Of a stretch of 64,000 bases of DNA, positions 36,246 through 45,374 are shown in pieces. A program made the translations under genes and the position numbers. The notes below the pieces were generated by a model. The model did no database searches, was not told the DNA's origin, and worked only from the letters and a program-made list of their open reading frames with translations. Every line of letters starts with the position of its first letter. Positions within the stretch are counted from its first letter, which is position 1. Source of the DNA: Verrucomicrobiaceae bacterium (lineage in GTDB: Bacteria > Verrucomicrobiota > Verrucomicrobiia > Verrucomicrobiales > Verrucomicrobiaceae); NCBI GenBank assembly GCA_019694165.1, contig JAIBCL010000005.1, positions 310,001 through 374,000 of the forward strand. The letters run 5' to 3'.

Positions 36246-36303
36246 GGTGGTGCAAACTTCCAGCTCGCAGCATGTGGCGTGCAAGCTGGAAGCTTGCACC
36301 ACC
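36246..36303. repeat. REP-like palindrome
   Basis: Two 20-base arms pair with one mismatch: left GGTGGTGCAAACTTCCAGCT (36246-36265), right AGCTGGAAGCTTGCACCACC (36284-36303), with an 18-base loop. It fills almost the whole gap between the end of rmlA (36305) and the start of rsmE (36240). There is no T-run after either arm, so it is more like a mobile REP/REPIN palindrome than a terminator. Confidence 0.8.
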
Positions 36304-36304
36304 G

Positions 36305-37213
36305 TCACGCTATCGGCCCGCTCTGCGCGGTCGTGTGGTCGTAGGTCGCGAGTTTTTTCAAATACGTCGCATACTCCGTCTTCCCGAGCTTGTCGGCCCA
36401 GGCGAGGAGCTGATCGCGGCTGACCCAGCGCTTGTTGTAGGCGATCTCTTCGAGGCACGCGATCTTCAGGCCCTGACGATGCTGGATGATCTGCACAAAC
36501 TCCGCCGCTTCCATCAGCGAGTCCGGCGATCCCGTGTCGAGCCACGCCGTGCCGCGCCCGAGCACTTCGACGTTCAACTCGCCCTTCTCGAGATACACGC
36601 GGTTCAGGTCGGTGATCTCGTATTCGCCGCGCCGTGAGGGCTTCAGTTCCTTCGCGATCTCGCACACCTTCTCGTCGTAGAAGTACACCCCCGGCACCGC
36701 GTAGTTGCTCTTCGGTTGCGCGGGCTTTTCCTCCAGCGAGATCGCGCGGCCCTTCGCATCGAACTCGACGACGCCATAAATCTCCGGCGTGGCCGTGTAG
36801 TAGCCGAAGATGGTCGCCCCGCGCTCCTGTTTGCCAGCGTTCTCGACTGACTTCCGGAACTGCGAGCCGTAGAAGAGATTGTCACCGAGTACCAGCGCGG
36901 CGGGCGAGCCGTCGAGAAATTTTTCGCCGATCACGAATGCCTGCGCGAGACCGTTCGGCACGGGTTGCTCCGCGTATTCAAAGCGCAGGCCGAACTGCGA
37001 GCCATCGCCGAGGAGCCGGCGGAAGTTTGGCAGGTCGAGCGGCGTCGAGATGATCAGGATGTCCCGGATGCCGGCGAGCATCAGCGCCGAGAGCGGATAG
37101 TAGATCATCGGCTTGTCATACACGGGCATGAGCTGCTTGCTCACGGCGATGGTCAGCGGATACAGACGCGTGCCGGAGCCTCCGGCGAGGACGATGCCTT
37201 TGCGGTTGGACAT
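36305..37213 (-). CDS. rmlA: Glucose-1-phosphate thymidylyltransferase RmlA
   Basis: A 302-residue nucleotidyltransferase that makes dTDP-glucose from glucose-1-phosphate and dTTP, first step to dTDP-rhamnose. Family blocks are clear: [40 protein letters not shown] and [17 protein letters not shown], with the C-terminal [17 protein letters not shown]. Length and motifs fit the RfbA/RmlA short form. rmlB, rmlC and rmlD are not adjacent, so the rest of the pathway must be elsewhere; the sugar cluster at 55.7-61.9 kb is separate. Confidence 0.95.
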   Translation of the reverse strand: MSNRKGIVLAGGSGTRLYPLTIAVSKQLMPVYDKPMIYYPLSALMLAGIRDILIISTPLDLPNFRRLLGDGSQFGLRFEYAEQPVPNGLAQAFVIGEKFLDGSPAALVLGDNLFYGSQFRKSVENAGKQERGATIFGYYTATPEIYGVVEFDAKGRAISLEEKPAQPKSNYAVPGVYFYDEKVCEIAKELKPSRRGEYEITDLNRVYLEKGELNVEVLGRGTAWLDTGSPDSLMEAAEFVQIIQHRQGLKIACLEEIAYNKRWVSRDQLLAWADKLGKTEYATYLKKLATYDHTTAQSGPIA

Positions 37214-37269
37214 GCGGCGGAGGATGGCGCGGGTGCGGAGCTTCGCAAGTCAGCGGTGCCGCGCGTGAA

Positions 37270-37368
37270 ACTATTCAGTAGGCAGTGTTCAGTGTTCAGT
37301 GTTGAATGCGCGGCTGTGCGGCAATCTCATGCGCCTCGCTGAATACTGAAAACTGATCACTGAATACT
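37270..37368. repeat. TTCAGT-type dispersed repeat, copy 1
   Basis: The gap between rmlA and the OppA-like gene holds repeated units of the form GTGTTCAGT (from 37282) on the left and, inverted, ACTGAATAC/ACTGAAAAC on the right (37340-37368). The two clusters face each other, so the region can fold into a stem. Related sequence occurs at 46.78 and 59.67 kb. Confidence 0.6.
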
Positions 37369-37375
37369 TTCCTCG

Positions 37376-38956
37376 ATGCCCCCGCGTCTCCACCACGCCC
37401 TCACCCTCGCCACCGCGCTGCTGTTATGCGCGTGCGGTCGTATGCATGAGAGGGCGGACTTGGTCTTCATCAATGGCGCGGAGCCGGAGACGATCGACCC
37501 GGCTATCGTGACGGATCAGGTGAGCATGAGAGTCTCGAACGCCATGTTCGAGGGCCTCTGCCGAAACAACGCAGACGGAAAACCCGAGCCTGGCATAGCT
37601 GAACGCTGGGACGTTTCGACGGACAAGAAAACGTACACCTTTCACCTCCGCGCCGAGGCAAAGTGGAGCAATGGCGATCCGGTCACCGCGCGTGACTTCG
37701 TTTTTTCGTGGAGACGCGCATTGTTGCCGGAGACGGCTGCGGACTACGCATCGATGCTTTACATCATCCGCGGTGCACGGGCGTTCAACGAGGGGACGAA
37801 CCCCGACTTCAGCCAGGTCGGTGTGCGCGCCATCGAAGATCACACGCTGGAAGTCGAGCTGGAGAACCCGACGCCGTATTTCATCGATCTCTGCGCCTTT
37901 CCCACGCTCGCACCGGTGCATGAGGCCACGCTGGCGAAGCACAAATCCGCGTGGGTGAAGCCGGAGAACGTCGTCGTGAACGGCTCGTATTTGCTGAACG
38001 ACTGGCTGCTCGATGATCGCATCGAGCTGAAAAGCAATCCGGGCTACTGGGACGCCGCGAACGTGAAGATGCGCACGATCGACGTGATGCCGGTGAGTGA
38101 TCCGAATACGGCGCTCAACTACTTCCTCACCGGGCAGGTCGATCTCATGATGGACAAGGGCACCGTGCCCGTTTCTCTCGTCGCGAAGCTCAAGCAGCAG
38201 ACGTGGTTCCACACCGGGCCGTTCCTTGGCACATGGTTCATCCGCTTCAACGTCAACAAGCCGCCGTTCAACGATCCGCGCGTCCGCCACGCGCTCAGTC
38301 TGGCGATCGATAAAAAGCGCATCACCGAGAAAATCACGCAACTCGGCGAGCGCACGGCCTTTGCCCTCGTTCCGCCGGGAGCCGGGGCTGATTACCAGCC
38401 GCCGAAGGGCGATGACTTCGATCCGCAAAAAGCGCGCGAGCTGCTCGCGGCTGCCGGCTTTCCTGGTGGCAAAGGATTTCCGCTCATCGAGTATCTGCAC
38501 ATCCCGCCGCTCGTGGAGCGGAACATCGCGGTCGAACTGCAGGCCATGTGGGAGCAGAACCTCGGCATCAAAGTCAGCCTCGCGAAACAGGAGCAGAAGA
38601 TCTGGCTCGCCTCCATGCGCGAGCTTTCCTATCAAATGACGCGCTCGAGCTGGGTCGGTGACTACAACGATCCGAACACGTTCCTGGAGATGTTCACCAC
38701 GGGAAATGGCAACAACCGCACCGGCTGGGCCAGCGCCGAGTATGACATGCTCATCGCCGACGCCGCGCGCGAGCCGGACGTGCAGAAGCGCAACGCCATC
38801 TTCCAGCGCGCCGAGAAGCTTCTCGTCGTCGATGAAGCCGTGATCCTGCCGGTTTACTACTACGTCGGCGTGCAGTTCCTGAACAAGGACAAGCTCGGCG
38901 GCGTGCAGACGAACCTGATCGATGATCATCCGTTCCGATGCATGTATTGGAAATAG
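37376..38956 (+). CDS. Peptide ABC transporter substrate-binding lipoprotein (OppA-like)
   Basis: A 526-residue extracytoplasmic solute-binding protein of family 5. It begins with a lipoprotein signal (LLLCACGR, lipobox Cys about residue 20), then the SBP_bac_5 blocks: EPETIDPAIVTDQVSMRV, LRAEAKWSNGDPVTARDFVFSWRRAL and NKPPFNDPRVRHALSLAIDK. The C-terminal DYNDPNTFLEMFTTGNGNN is typical of OppA of oligopeptide importers. It would capture peptides at the outer face of the inner membrane. Its permeases and ATPases (OppBCDF) are not in this window. The start follows directly after the dispersed repeat. Confidence 0.88.
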   Translation: MPPRLHHALTLATALLLCACGRMHERADLVFINGAEPETIDPAIVTDQVSMRVSNAMFEGLCRNNADGKPEPGIAERWDVSTDKKTYTFHLRAEAKWSNGDPVTARDFVFSWRRALLPETAADYASMLYIIRGARAFNEGTNPDFSQVGVRAIEDHTLEVELENPTPYFIDLCAFPTLAPVHEATLAKHKSAWVKPENVVVNGSYLLNDWLLDDRIELKSNPGYWDAANVKMRTIDVMPVSDPNTALNYFLTGQVDLMMDKGTVPVSLVAKLKQQTWFHTGPFLGTWFIRFNVNKPPFNDPRVRHALSLAIDKKRITEKITQLGERTAFALVPPGAGADYQPPKGDDFDPQKARELLAAAGFPGGKGFPLIEYLHIPPLVERNIAVELQAMWEQNLGIKVSLAKQEQKIWLASMRELSYQMTRSSWVGDYNDPNTFLEMFTTGNGNNRTGWASAEYDMLIADAAREPDVQKRNAIFQRAEKLLVVDEAVILPVYYYVGVQFLNKDKLGGVQTNLIDDHPFRCMYWK

Positions 38957-39019
38957 GGGGGGACGGCCTTGTGAAGACGCCAGTGCCCGCGTGATTGGCA
39001 GAAGCCCAGTTCAGAACAA

Positions 39020-39051
39020 AACGGCTGCTCCCCTCGCGAGAAGCAGCCGTT
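39020..39051 (-). terminator. Rho-independent terminator behind the orphan cupredoxin-gene tail
   Basis: A perfect 10-base stem, AACGGCTGCT (39020-39029) with AGCAGCCGTT (39042-39051), and a 12-base loop. On the minus strand it is followed by TTTTGTT, as expected for termination of minus-strand transcripts. It sits 25 bases past the stop codon of the orphan gene tail (39076), the position expected for the original terminator of the cupredoxin gene. Confidence 0.78.
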
Positions 39052-39075
39052 CATTGAATCAATCTCAGCGCAGAC

Positions 39076-39202
39076 TCACTTCACCACCGGCGCAGGCACG
39101 ACGTTCGTCGCCGGGTTCGCCTTCAAGTAAGCATCCACATCCTTCGTAACGATCACCTTGCCGCCCATGGTCATGAAGTGGCCGGGGAAGGTGCAGACGA
39201 AT
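39076..39202 (-). pseudogene. Orphan 3' end of a cupredoxin-domain gene (duplicate of 40256-40382)
   Basis: In the minus-strand frame ending with TGA at 39076 this encodes about 41 residues beginning FVCTFPGHFMTMGGKV and ending PAPVVK, the same as the C-terminus of the large protein at 40256-44290 except for four residues. By eye there are 16 base differences, all in the 3' part (39076-39148), and none across the 54 bases 39149-39202. There is no start codon or upstream coding region; the Abi_2 gene adjoins it and ends inside it in another frame. It is the stranded original or a duplicated tail of that gene. Confidence 0.85.
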
Positions 39203-40127
39203 CAGCAATCAATCCCCAGAAAGCCTCATCCTTCCAGTTGGTTGAAAAACCCAGCGCCTTCAGATCTACGAACAGATGCTGCTCCAGCAATCTAGCCAGT
39301 CTCTCATGCCAATGCGATAGCGGCGCGATGCGCAGCATCAGCTCGTGGATGACCACGGCGATCGCATAGAACCGGTCGTTGCTCTTCAGGAAGGATAGAT
39401 GTTTCTTGGCGATGATCGGCTTTATGACCATCTGGCGGTTCCAGACTCGGGCATGATGGGCGCAGAGATTGCGGAGGTAGGTCAAGGCGTGGAGCCAGTT
39501 GCGGAGAATCTGCTCGTCGATGCTGAAGTTGGCGGCGATGGCTTTGCGCTCGGCGGGGAGCTTGAGGTTATCGAAAATCTTCGACCACATGCCCAGCGTC
39601 AGCGTCTCCGAAATCATCCAGATCGGCGGCAGGTAAGGTGACGTGTAGGTGTCGAAGTAGTAATTGATGAAGACCTCGTGATGGCGTCGATGCGGACGCG
39701 TGCCGCCCCGAGGAATGGTGAACTCGGCATCCAAGCGATCGAGCAATTCCGTATGCCGGGGATTGCGAGCCGACGCGTCGAAATGAACGGTATCCATGAA
39801 CCAGTGTGGACCATGCTTCACCGCCATCTCATTGACGATCACGGTGCGAACGGCGACTTCGATACGCTCAATGGCATCCATCGTCAGCAGGCGCAACTCA
39901 CGGTCGAAGCGGTAGAGGTCCAGAATGTTCCGAAAGGTCGTGCCAGATTTGAAGGGCTTCCCCGGCACCGCAGATTGCTGAAGCGGCAGGGCGTAAGCCG
40001 AAAGGCGATAGTAGCCGATGAATCGCAGGTAGTGCTCAGCTTCGGCGTCATCCTCGATCAACAGGCTGCGCGCCTTGAGTTTCGCGATCTGCTCGGGAAT
40101 CGTCAGCGCTGGCTTGGTGAACTTCAT
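39171..40127 (-). CDS. Abi_2-family (AbiD/AbiF-type) abortive infection protein
   Basis: A 318-residue protein of the Abi_2 family (PF07751), which includes AbiD and AbiF phage-resistance proteins of Lactococcus. Family blocks are FTKPALTIPEQIAKLKARSL at the start, HYLRFIGYYRLSAYALPL, LDLYRFDRELRLLTMDAIER and the HEPN-like LRNLCAHHARVWNR (RNxxxH) in the C-terminal half, which suggests RNase activity. ATG 40127 fits the family start; another ATG lies at 40154. The last ten codons and the stop are read from the duplicated cupredoxin tail in another frame, so the original C-terminus was probably altered on insertion. Role in phage defence is inferred from the family. It follows the large cupredoxin gene by 128 bases on the same strand. 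Confidence 0.88.
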   Translation of the reverse strand: MKFTKPALTIPEQIAKLKARSLLIEDDAEAEHYLRFIGYYRLSAYALPLQQSAVPGKPFKSGTTFRNILDLYRFDRELRLLTMDAIERIEVAVRTVIVNEMAVKHGPHWFMDTVHFDASARNPRHTELLDRLDAEFTIPRGGTRPHRRHHEVFINYYFDTYTSPYLPPIWMISETLTLGMWSKIFDNLKLPAERKAIAANFSIDEQILRNWLHALTYLRNLCAHHARVWNRQMVIKPIIAKKHLSFLKSNDRFYAIAVVIHELMLRIAPLSHWHERLARLLEQHLFVDLKALGFSTNWKDEAFWGLIADSSAPSPATS

Positions 40128-40255
40128 CCGTGCGATGCCCTGAAAATAAAGCACCCGCCCTGGTGCGCTTCTTCGAGAGGCGTGGCGGGTATGTTGGGCA
40201 AATAGTCGTAGAGGTAGCTACCTTTGCAACCAATTGTTGACGTATGAAGTTATGA

Positions 40256-43200
40256 TCACTTCACCACCGGCGCGGGCACGCCATTCGTCGCGGGGTGGGA
40301 CTTGAGGTAGCCGTCCACGTCTTTGGTGACGATCACCTTGCCGCCCATGGTCATGAAGTGGCCGGGGAAGGTGCAGACGAATTCGAACTCGCCTTCTTTG
40401 CCGGGGGCTTTGAATTGCAGGCGCTCGGTGTTGCCGGGTTCGAGCATCTTGGTGGCGACATGGATCTTGAAGTTCTTGTCGTCGGGGACGTAGAGGCGGC
40501 CTTGCTTGTCGGGCGTGGGCTGCATGGTCATGGCTTTCATGCCGATGGGCTGGCGCTGGCCGTTGTCCACGATGAGCAGGTTGTGCGGCATCACGTCGTC
40601 GTTCTCGAAGATGATCTCGGTTTGCTTGCCAGCAGCGACAACGATGCGGTTGGTATCGAAGCGGAGCTGCTCGCGCACGGTTTTCACCACGACGACATCG
40701 ACGCTGATCTGGCGCAACTCGGCGCGGACCTTGTCGCCATCAGCGCTGGGCATGAGTGCGGCGAGATCGCGGGCGACCTGCACGGCGCTGACGTAGTCGG
40801 GGCTGGTGCGCTTGTTGGCGGGTTGCTTCTGGCAGTCGGCAAGGATCGCCTTCGTCAAAGCGGCGGCGTCATCGGCTTTCCAGGCGGGTTGCAGACGCGC
40901 GAGCGCGTAGAGCGAGGGCGCGAGGTGCTTGTTCGATTTGATGAAGCCTGCGACGATGCCATACGCGGCGGCGGTGTTGTCGGAGCCGAGGAGCGGCAGC
41001 GTGCGCAGCGCGGTGTCCACATACCTGCCGTTCTTGTTCGTGTCCAAACCAGCGCTGGCGAGCGGGAAGAACTTCGCGCGCAAGGCAGGATCAGGGATGC
41101 TGCCGGCGGCTTCGAGCAAGGCGAGGCGCGTGGCTTCGTCGCCTGCATTCCATGCCTTGGCGGGATCGCCGCTGGCAATGACCTGAGCGCACAAACCGGT
41201 GCGGCGCTGCGTGTTGCCGCTGCTCTTCACAAGCTTGGCGAGCGCGTCCTGTGACTTGTCGAGTTCAGCAGCGGAGGTTTGCAGGATGAGTTTGGAAAGC
41301 TCCTGATTCGCACCGGCCTTGTTGCCGTTCACGCGTTCGAGCGCGGCGGCGAGTTCGGTCACGCGGTTGGTGTGATTGATCTTCGCGAGATCGGTGATGG
41401 CCTTCTCGCGAGCGTCGGGTTTGGTGTCGGCGCGATCAATGATGGCTTGCAGCACGGCGCTGTCGTTGCCGAGCTTGCCAAGGTCGCCGGACTTCACGAA
41501 GGCGAGCAGCCAGGCCTTCGCTTTCGCATCATCGAGCAGCACGAGTTGCTCCGGCTTCGGTGCGATCTGGCGCAGCGTTTCCTTCAAGCAATACTCGAGT
41601 GTGTAATCGAGGTCCTTCTTCGTCGCGCTGAGCGCGGCGGTGATGACTCGCTTGTCGCCCGGCGCGAAGAACGAGCAGGCACGCACGCCTTCGAGACGCA
41701 CGCGCATGTTGTCATCGGCCACGGCTTTCTCGATGATGTCGAGCACGTTCGGCACGCGGTCGCGCTGATACAAGGCGACGCGCACGGCCTGCGCACGAGC
41801 CCGCGGCTCAGGCGAGGCGAAGACGGTGTTGATGAGGTCGGTGTTCACCACGTTGTGCCACTGATGCACCCAGAGTGCTTCGAGGACGTGATGTGCGTCT
41901 TCGACCTTCTTCGGATCGAACTGCTTCACCCACTCCTGAGTGGCGGCGATGACTTCCTTCGTGTCGTGCTTGTCGAGTTCGATCTTCGCGCGCAAGCGCA
42001 CATCGTTCTCCGGCTCCTTCAGCAGATCGAGCAAGGCCTTGATCGGCTGGCCATCGATCTTCTTCACCTCTTGCAGCGGACGACCTTCATACGTCACGCG
42101 ATAGATGCGGCCCGTGGTGTGGTCGCGGTTCGGATCGCGCAAGTGATGCTGCATGTGGCCGATGATCGCGCAGCTCCAGTCGGCGAAGACGAACGCGCCG
42201 TCCGGTGCATTCACGCCATAGATCGGGCGGAAGGTGCCGACCTCAGCGGGATCGCACTCGATGAAGGTGTTGTATTCCTTGTCGCCGTCCTTGCGTGTGA
42301 TGGTCGTGCCTTTGATCGCGCTGCCGTCTTCTTCCATCTTCACGCGATGGATGCCCTGGATGGAGATGACGTTGAAGTTGATGAAGTTGTTGTTCCAGTC
42401 CTCTGGGAAGTGACGGCTGCTGAGGATGAGCGTGTTCGGGCACGGGCGCGACGGACGCTGCCACCACTGCTGGTAATTGCTGTGCGCCACGGTGCCGAAG
42501 TCGCCGCCGTCGATGAAGCTGGAGAAGCCGGGGCCGTAGTAGTTCGCGTTGCCGGTGGCATCGGTGATGAAGTCATTGCCCCAGTAGTCAAAGACGCGAC
42601 CGTGTGGATTCGCGAAGCCGTAAGCGGCATGGCGGATGAATTTGCCCGTGCGCGGCTCATAGCGATAGATCGCACCGTTCGTGTTGCGCACCGGACCCTG
42701 CGGTGTCTCGAGCTGCGTGCGATGGAACACGCCGTCGCTGCAATACACCGCGCCGCCGGGCTCGTAGCACATCGAGTTCGTCTCGTGATGCGAGTCAGCC
42801 GCGCAAAGACCAGTGAGCACGCGCTCGACCACATCCGGCTTGTCGTCGCCATTGGTGTCGCGAATCCAGAGCAAGTCTGGGCTCTTCATCACGAGCACGC
42901 CGTCCTTGTAGAACTGGAAGCCAGTGGGGCAGTTCAGCTTGTCGTAGAAGGTGATGCACTTGTCCGCTTTGCCGTCGTTGTCCGTGTCTTCAAAGATGAG
43001 CAGCTTGTCGCCATCGGTGCTCGTCGGCGTGCGCTCGGGATAGTTCTTCCACGCGCTCACCCACAGGCGGCCCTTCGTGTCGTAGGCCATCTGCACGGGC
43101 TTCACGAGTTCGGGGAACATCTTCTCATCCGCGAAGAGCTGGATCTTCAGCTTCGGATCCTTCTTGATCTTCGGAATGATCGAGTTGCCGTCAGGGAAGG

Positions 43201-44290
43201 CGATGAGGCCCGTCTTCGGATCGACTTGGAAGCCGGTCATCGGCGTCTTGTTGAACGTGTCGCTGCCGACTTGCAGGTTCGATCCCACTTCTTCCACCTT
43301 CGGCAAATTCGAGTCATCCACCTGACCTTCGCCGCCCTTCGCAATCGCCCACACCGCCGCTTCGCGATTCGACGTCATCAAGTCGCGCACGCCCATCTCT
43401 TGCTGCATGACCTGGAAGTTCGACACATACGGCTTCTCCGGCTGCTTGATGTTCTGCTTCATGCCGCCCACGCCCGCCGCATACGCGAGACCCGAGCGCC
43501 CCCCGTAAACGTTGTAGCCGTCCACCGTGCGATAGCGACCATGCCACGCTTCATTGCGCACCACGACCGCTGCGCGCAGCTTCTCGAGCGAGTCGATGTT
43601 CGGCGCATTGTCACCGAACACGCCTTTGAAAAGGATCGGCGCGATCGCCTTGTCGCCTTCCTCGGTGAGGTGAATGCCATTGAACGTCAGCGGCTTCTTC
43701 GCCTCCGCATACGCCGCGAGCGATGGATTGAAGAGGTCCACAAACTGCACGCCGTTCGCCTTTGCTACCTCCGCCATCGCCGCGACGTAGAGTTTCAGGT
43801 TTGCGTTGATCGGCGCGGCATCCGCGATGTCGGGATTGCTCTGTTTCTCCGCGCCAATCGGCGACACGAGCACCACGCGCGGCGCGCCTTTGCCGGAGAA
43901 GTTTGCCTTCGCCATATCCTTCAAGAAGGTGTCGAGCTTCGTCTTGAAATCCGCCAGACCCGCCTCGCCCTTGAACGACTCATTGAAGCCGTAAAACGCG
44001 AGCACGACCGAGGCCTGCACCTTCGTCAGCCATTCATCGCGCGTGCCGAAATCATCCACACGATGCCACGTGCCGACTTCATCACCGGAGAACGCCAAGT
44101 TCCGCATCACGATCTGTTCGCCCGGATTCGCCGCATGAATCAGTGTATCAAACCAACCCGTGTGCTGCATACGATCCGGCGTGGTGCCGCCGAGGATGGC
44201 GATGTGGTCGTTGCTGCTGAGCTTCAGTTGTGCGTGCGCGGCGATGGCCGTGCAGAGAGCCAGGATGAAGGTGATGAGCTTCTGTTTCAT
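40256..44290 (-). CDS. Giant secreted SGNH-like / beta-propeller / HEAT / cupredoxin protein
   Basis: A 1344-residue exported protein (signal peptide about 1-20). Order: SGNH-like domain (about 25-225; FYGFNESF and GIHLTEEGD, but the nucleophile Ser is absent in AILGGTTPDR), beta-propeller of the PVC glucose-dehydrogenase type (about 385-755; FPELVKPVQMAYDTKGRLWV), HEAT-like repeats (about 770-1190), and a C-terminal azurin-like cupredoxin. The copper ligands are intact: His in VMPHNLL, and Cys, His and Met in CTFPGHFMTM. The relatives in PVC bacteria usually end in a CxxCH heme site instead, so this copy uses copper for electron transfer. Likely a periplasmic sugar oxidation system; substrate unknown. 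Its last 127 bases are duplicated at 39076-39202. Confidence 0.88.
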   Translation of the reverse strand: MKQKLITFILALCTAIAAHAQLKLSSNDHIAILGGTTPDRMQHTGWFDTLIHAANPGEQIVMRNLAFSGDEVGTWHRVDDFGTRDEWLTKVQASVVLAFYGFNESFKGEAGLADFKTKLDTFLKDMAKANFSGKGAPRVVLVSPIGAEKQSNPDIADAAPINANLKLYVAAMAEVAKANGVQFVDLFNPSLAAYAEAKKPLTFNGIHLTEEGDKAIAPILFKGVFGDNAPNIDSLEKLRAAVVVRNEAWHGRYRTVDGYNVYGGRSGLAYAAGVGGMKQNIKQPEKPYVSNFQVMQQEMGVRDLMTSNREAAVWAIAKGGEGQVDDSNLPKVEEVGSNLQVGSDTFNKTPMTGFQVDPKTGLIAFPDGNSIIPKIKKDPKLKIQLFADEKMFPELVKPVQMAYDTKGRLWVSAWKNYPERTPTSTDGDKLLIFEDTDNDGKADKCITFYDKLNCPTGFQFYKDGVLVMKSPDLLWIRDTNGDDKPDVVERVLTGLCAADSHHETNSMCYEPGGAVYCSDGVFHRTQLETPQGPVRNTNGAIYRYEPRTGKFIRHAAYGFANPHGRVFDYWGNDFITDATGNANYYGPGFSSFIDGGDFGTVAHSNYQQWWQRPSRPCPNTLILSSRHFPEDWNNNFINFNVISIQGIHRVKMEEDGSAIKGTTITRKDGDKEYNTFIECDPAEVGTFRPIYGVNAPDGAFVFADWSCAIIGHMQHHLRDPNRDHTTGRIYRVTYEGRPLQEVKKIDGQPIKALLDLLKEPENDVRLRAKIELDKHDTKEVIAATQEWVKQFDPKKVEDAHHVLEALWVHQWHNVVNTDLINTVFASPEPRARAQAVRVALYQRDRVPNVLDIIEKAVADDNMRVRLEGVRACSFFAPGDKRVITAALSATKKDLDYTLEYCLKETLRQIAPKPEQLVLLDDAKAKAWLLAFVKSGDLGKLGNDSAVLQAIIDRADTKPDAREKAITDLAKINHTNRVTELAAALERVNGNKAGANQELSKLILQTSAAELDKSQDALAKLVKSSGNTQRRTGLCAQVIASGDPAKAWNAGDEATRLALLEAAGSIPDPALRAKFFPLASAGLDTNKNGRYVDTALRTLPLLGSDNTAAAYGIVAGFIKSNKHLAPSLYALARLQPAWKADDAAALTKAILADCQKQPANKRTSPDYVSAVQVARDLAALMPSADGDKVRAELRQISVDVVVVKTVREQLRFDTNRIVVAAGKQTEIIFENDDVMPHNLLIVDNGQRQPIGMKAMTMQPTPDKQGRLYVPDDKNFKIHVATKMLEPGNTERLQFKAPGKEGEFEFVCTFPGHFMTMGGKVIVTKDVDGYLKSHPATNGVPAPVVK

Positions 44291-44428
44291 GATTGAATTT
44301 TGGGGGGCGCTATTACGGGGGCCGAGGGTAGTTCATTTCCCCTTTTGCGCGAGTTGTTGCACCGAAAAACACGAGGCGAGGACCTCTTCAACCCGAAAGA
44401 TCAGCAGAGGCAAAGCGATTGGCTACAC

Positions 44429-45280
44429 ATGGCCCGGCCCGCTCATTGCCTCTGCTTCGTGATTCTCATCTTTGGTGCCGTTTTGCCGGCGGAAGAAAAG
44501 GCGCATCCGCCGAAGGCCGGTGAGCGCGGCACCATCACTATTCCCAAGTCGCCCGTGCAGTCCGAAGCCGAACAGCTCAAGCTCCGCCTCCACGCCCTGG
44601 AGAACCCGCCGGCCTACGACGTGAGCAGGGAAGTGTTCGAAGTCATCGTGCCGCCAAAATACAAGCCCGCAGACCCACACGGCCTCTTCATCTGGATCAG
44701 CTCAGGCAACTCGCCGGCGATTCCGAAGGAGTGGGAAGCCATGCTCGTGGCGAAAAAGCTGATCTTCGTCGGCGCGCGGAACTCGGGCAATCCGCGGAAT
44801 CTCTTCGACCGAATGAGGATGGCCATCGATGCAAACGTCCACCTTCGCACGCTCTACCAAATCGACGGCCGACGCGTCTATGTCAGCGGCTTCTCCGGCG
44901 GCTCGCGCGTCGCGTCGATGCTCGGCGTCTGCTACGCCGAGATGTTCAGCGGCACCATCTGCTGCATGGGCGTCAATTTTTACACCGACGTGGTCGGCGA
45001 CGACGGCAAAACCTACGGCCTGAACTACATCCCCGACGATGAAGTCGCCGCGCTGGCGAAGAAGTTCTGCCGCTACGCCCTGTTCGCCGGCGAGAAGGAC
45101 TTCAACCGCCCCAACACCCGCGCCGCCTATGAGCAGGGATTCAAGAAGGAGGGCTTCACCAACGTGAAGCTCTTCGACGTGCCCGGCATCGGCCACCAGC
45201 CCCCGCCAGCCGACTGGCTGGGCAAAGCCATCGACTACCTCGACGAGGGGAAGCCCGCGGGAAACACCGGACGACAATGA
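44429..45280 (+). CDS. Exported alpha/beta hydrolase-like protein
   Basis: A 283-residue protein with a signal peptide (MARPAHCLCFVILIFGAVLPAE). The mature protein has VFEVIVPPKYKPADPHGLFIWIS, the nucleophile elbow VSGFSGGSRVASMLG, a candidate acid in LFAGEKDFNRPN and a His in VPGIGHQPPPADW, so the triad can be completed. It belongs to the same loose group of PVC exported hydrolases as the SHD1 fusion at 57.4 kb (which has GGFSGGAKYS). Substrate unknown. ATG 44429 is chosen because it gives the signal peptide; a longer open frame upstream lacks one. Confidence 0.78.
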   Translation: MARPAHCLCFVILIFGAVLPAEEKAHPPKAGERGTITIPKSPVQSEAEQLKLRLHALENPPAYDVSREVFEVIVPPKYKPADPHGLFIWISSGNSPAIPKEWEAMLVAKKLIFVGARNSGNPRNLFDRMRMAIDANVHLRTLYQIDGRRVYVSGFSGGSRVASMLGVCYAEMFSGTICCMGVNFYTDVVGDDGKTYGLNYIPDDEVAALAKKFCRYALFAGEKDFNRPNTRAAYEQGFKKEGFTNVKLFDVPGIGHQPPPADWLGKAIDYLDEGKPAGNTGRQ

Positions 45281-45374
45281 GCCGGACGCTGCCGCGAAGG
45301 ACGCTTGGGAACAAAACAAAGCCGTCCGCGCAGCACAAGCATGGCCCGCTTCGCCCTGGCACTGCGGCCCGGTC

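Noticed and set aside
37270-37368. Short tandem TTCAGT units as a CRISPR array
   Set aside because: Units are too short, irregular and in inverted orientation, and no cas gene is present.
38957-40255. Transposon carrying the Abi_2 gene
   Set aside because: No transposase, terminal inverted repeats or short target duplication were found; the only flanking repeats are the 127-bp gene ends.
41279-44296. 1005-codon open frame on the plus strand
   Set aside because: It lies wholly opposite the giant cupredoxin gene. The translation is rich in Arg, His and Val with no domain or signal; it is a by-product of codon bias in high-GC DNA.
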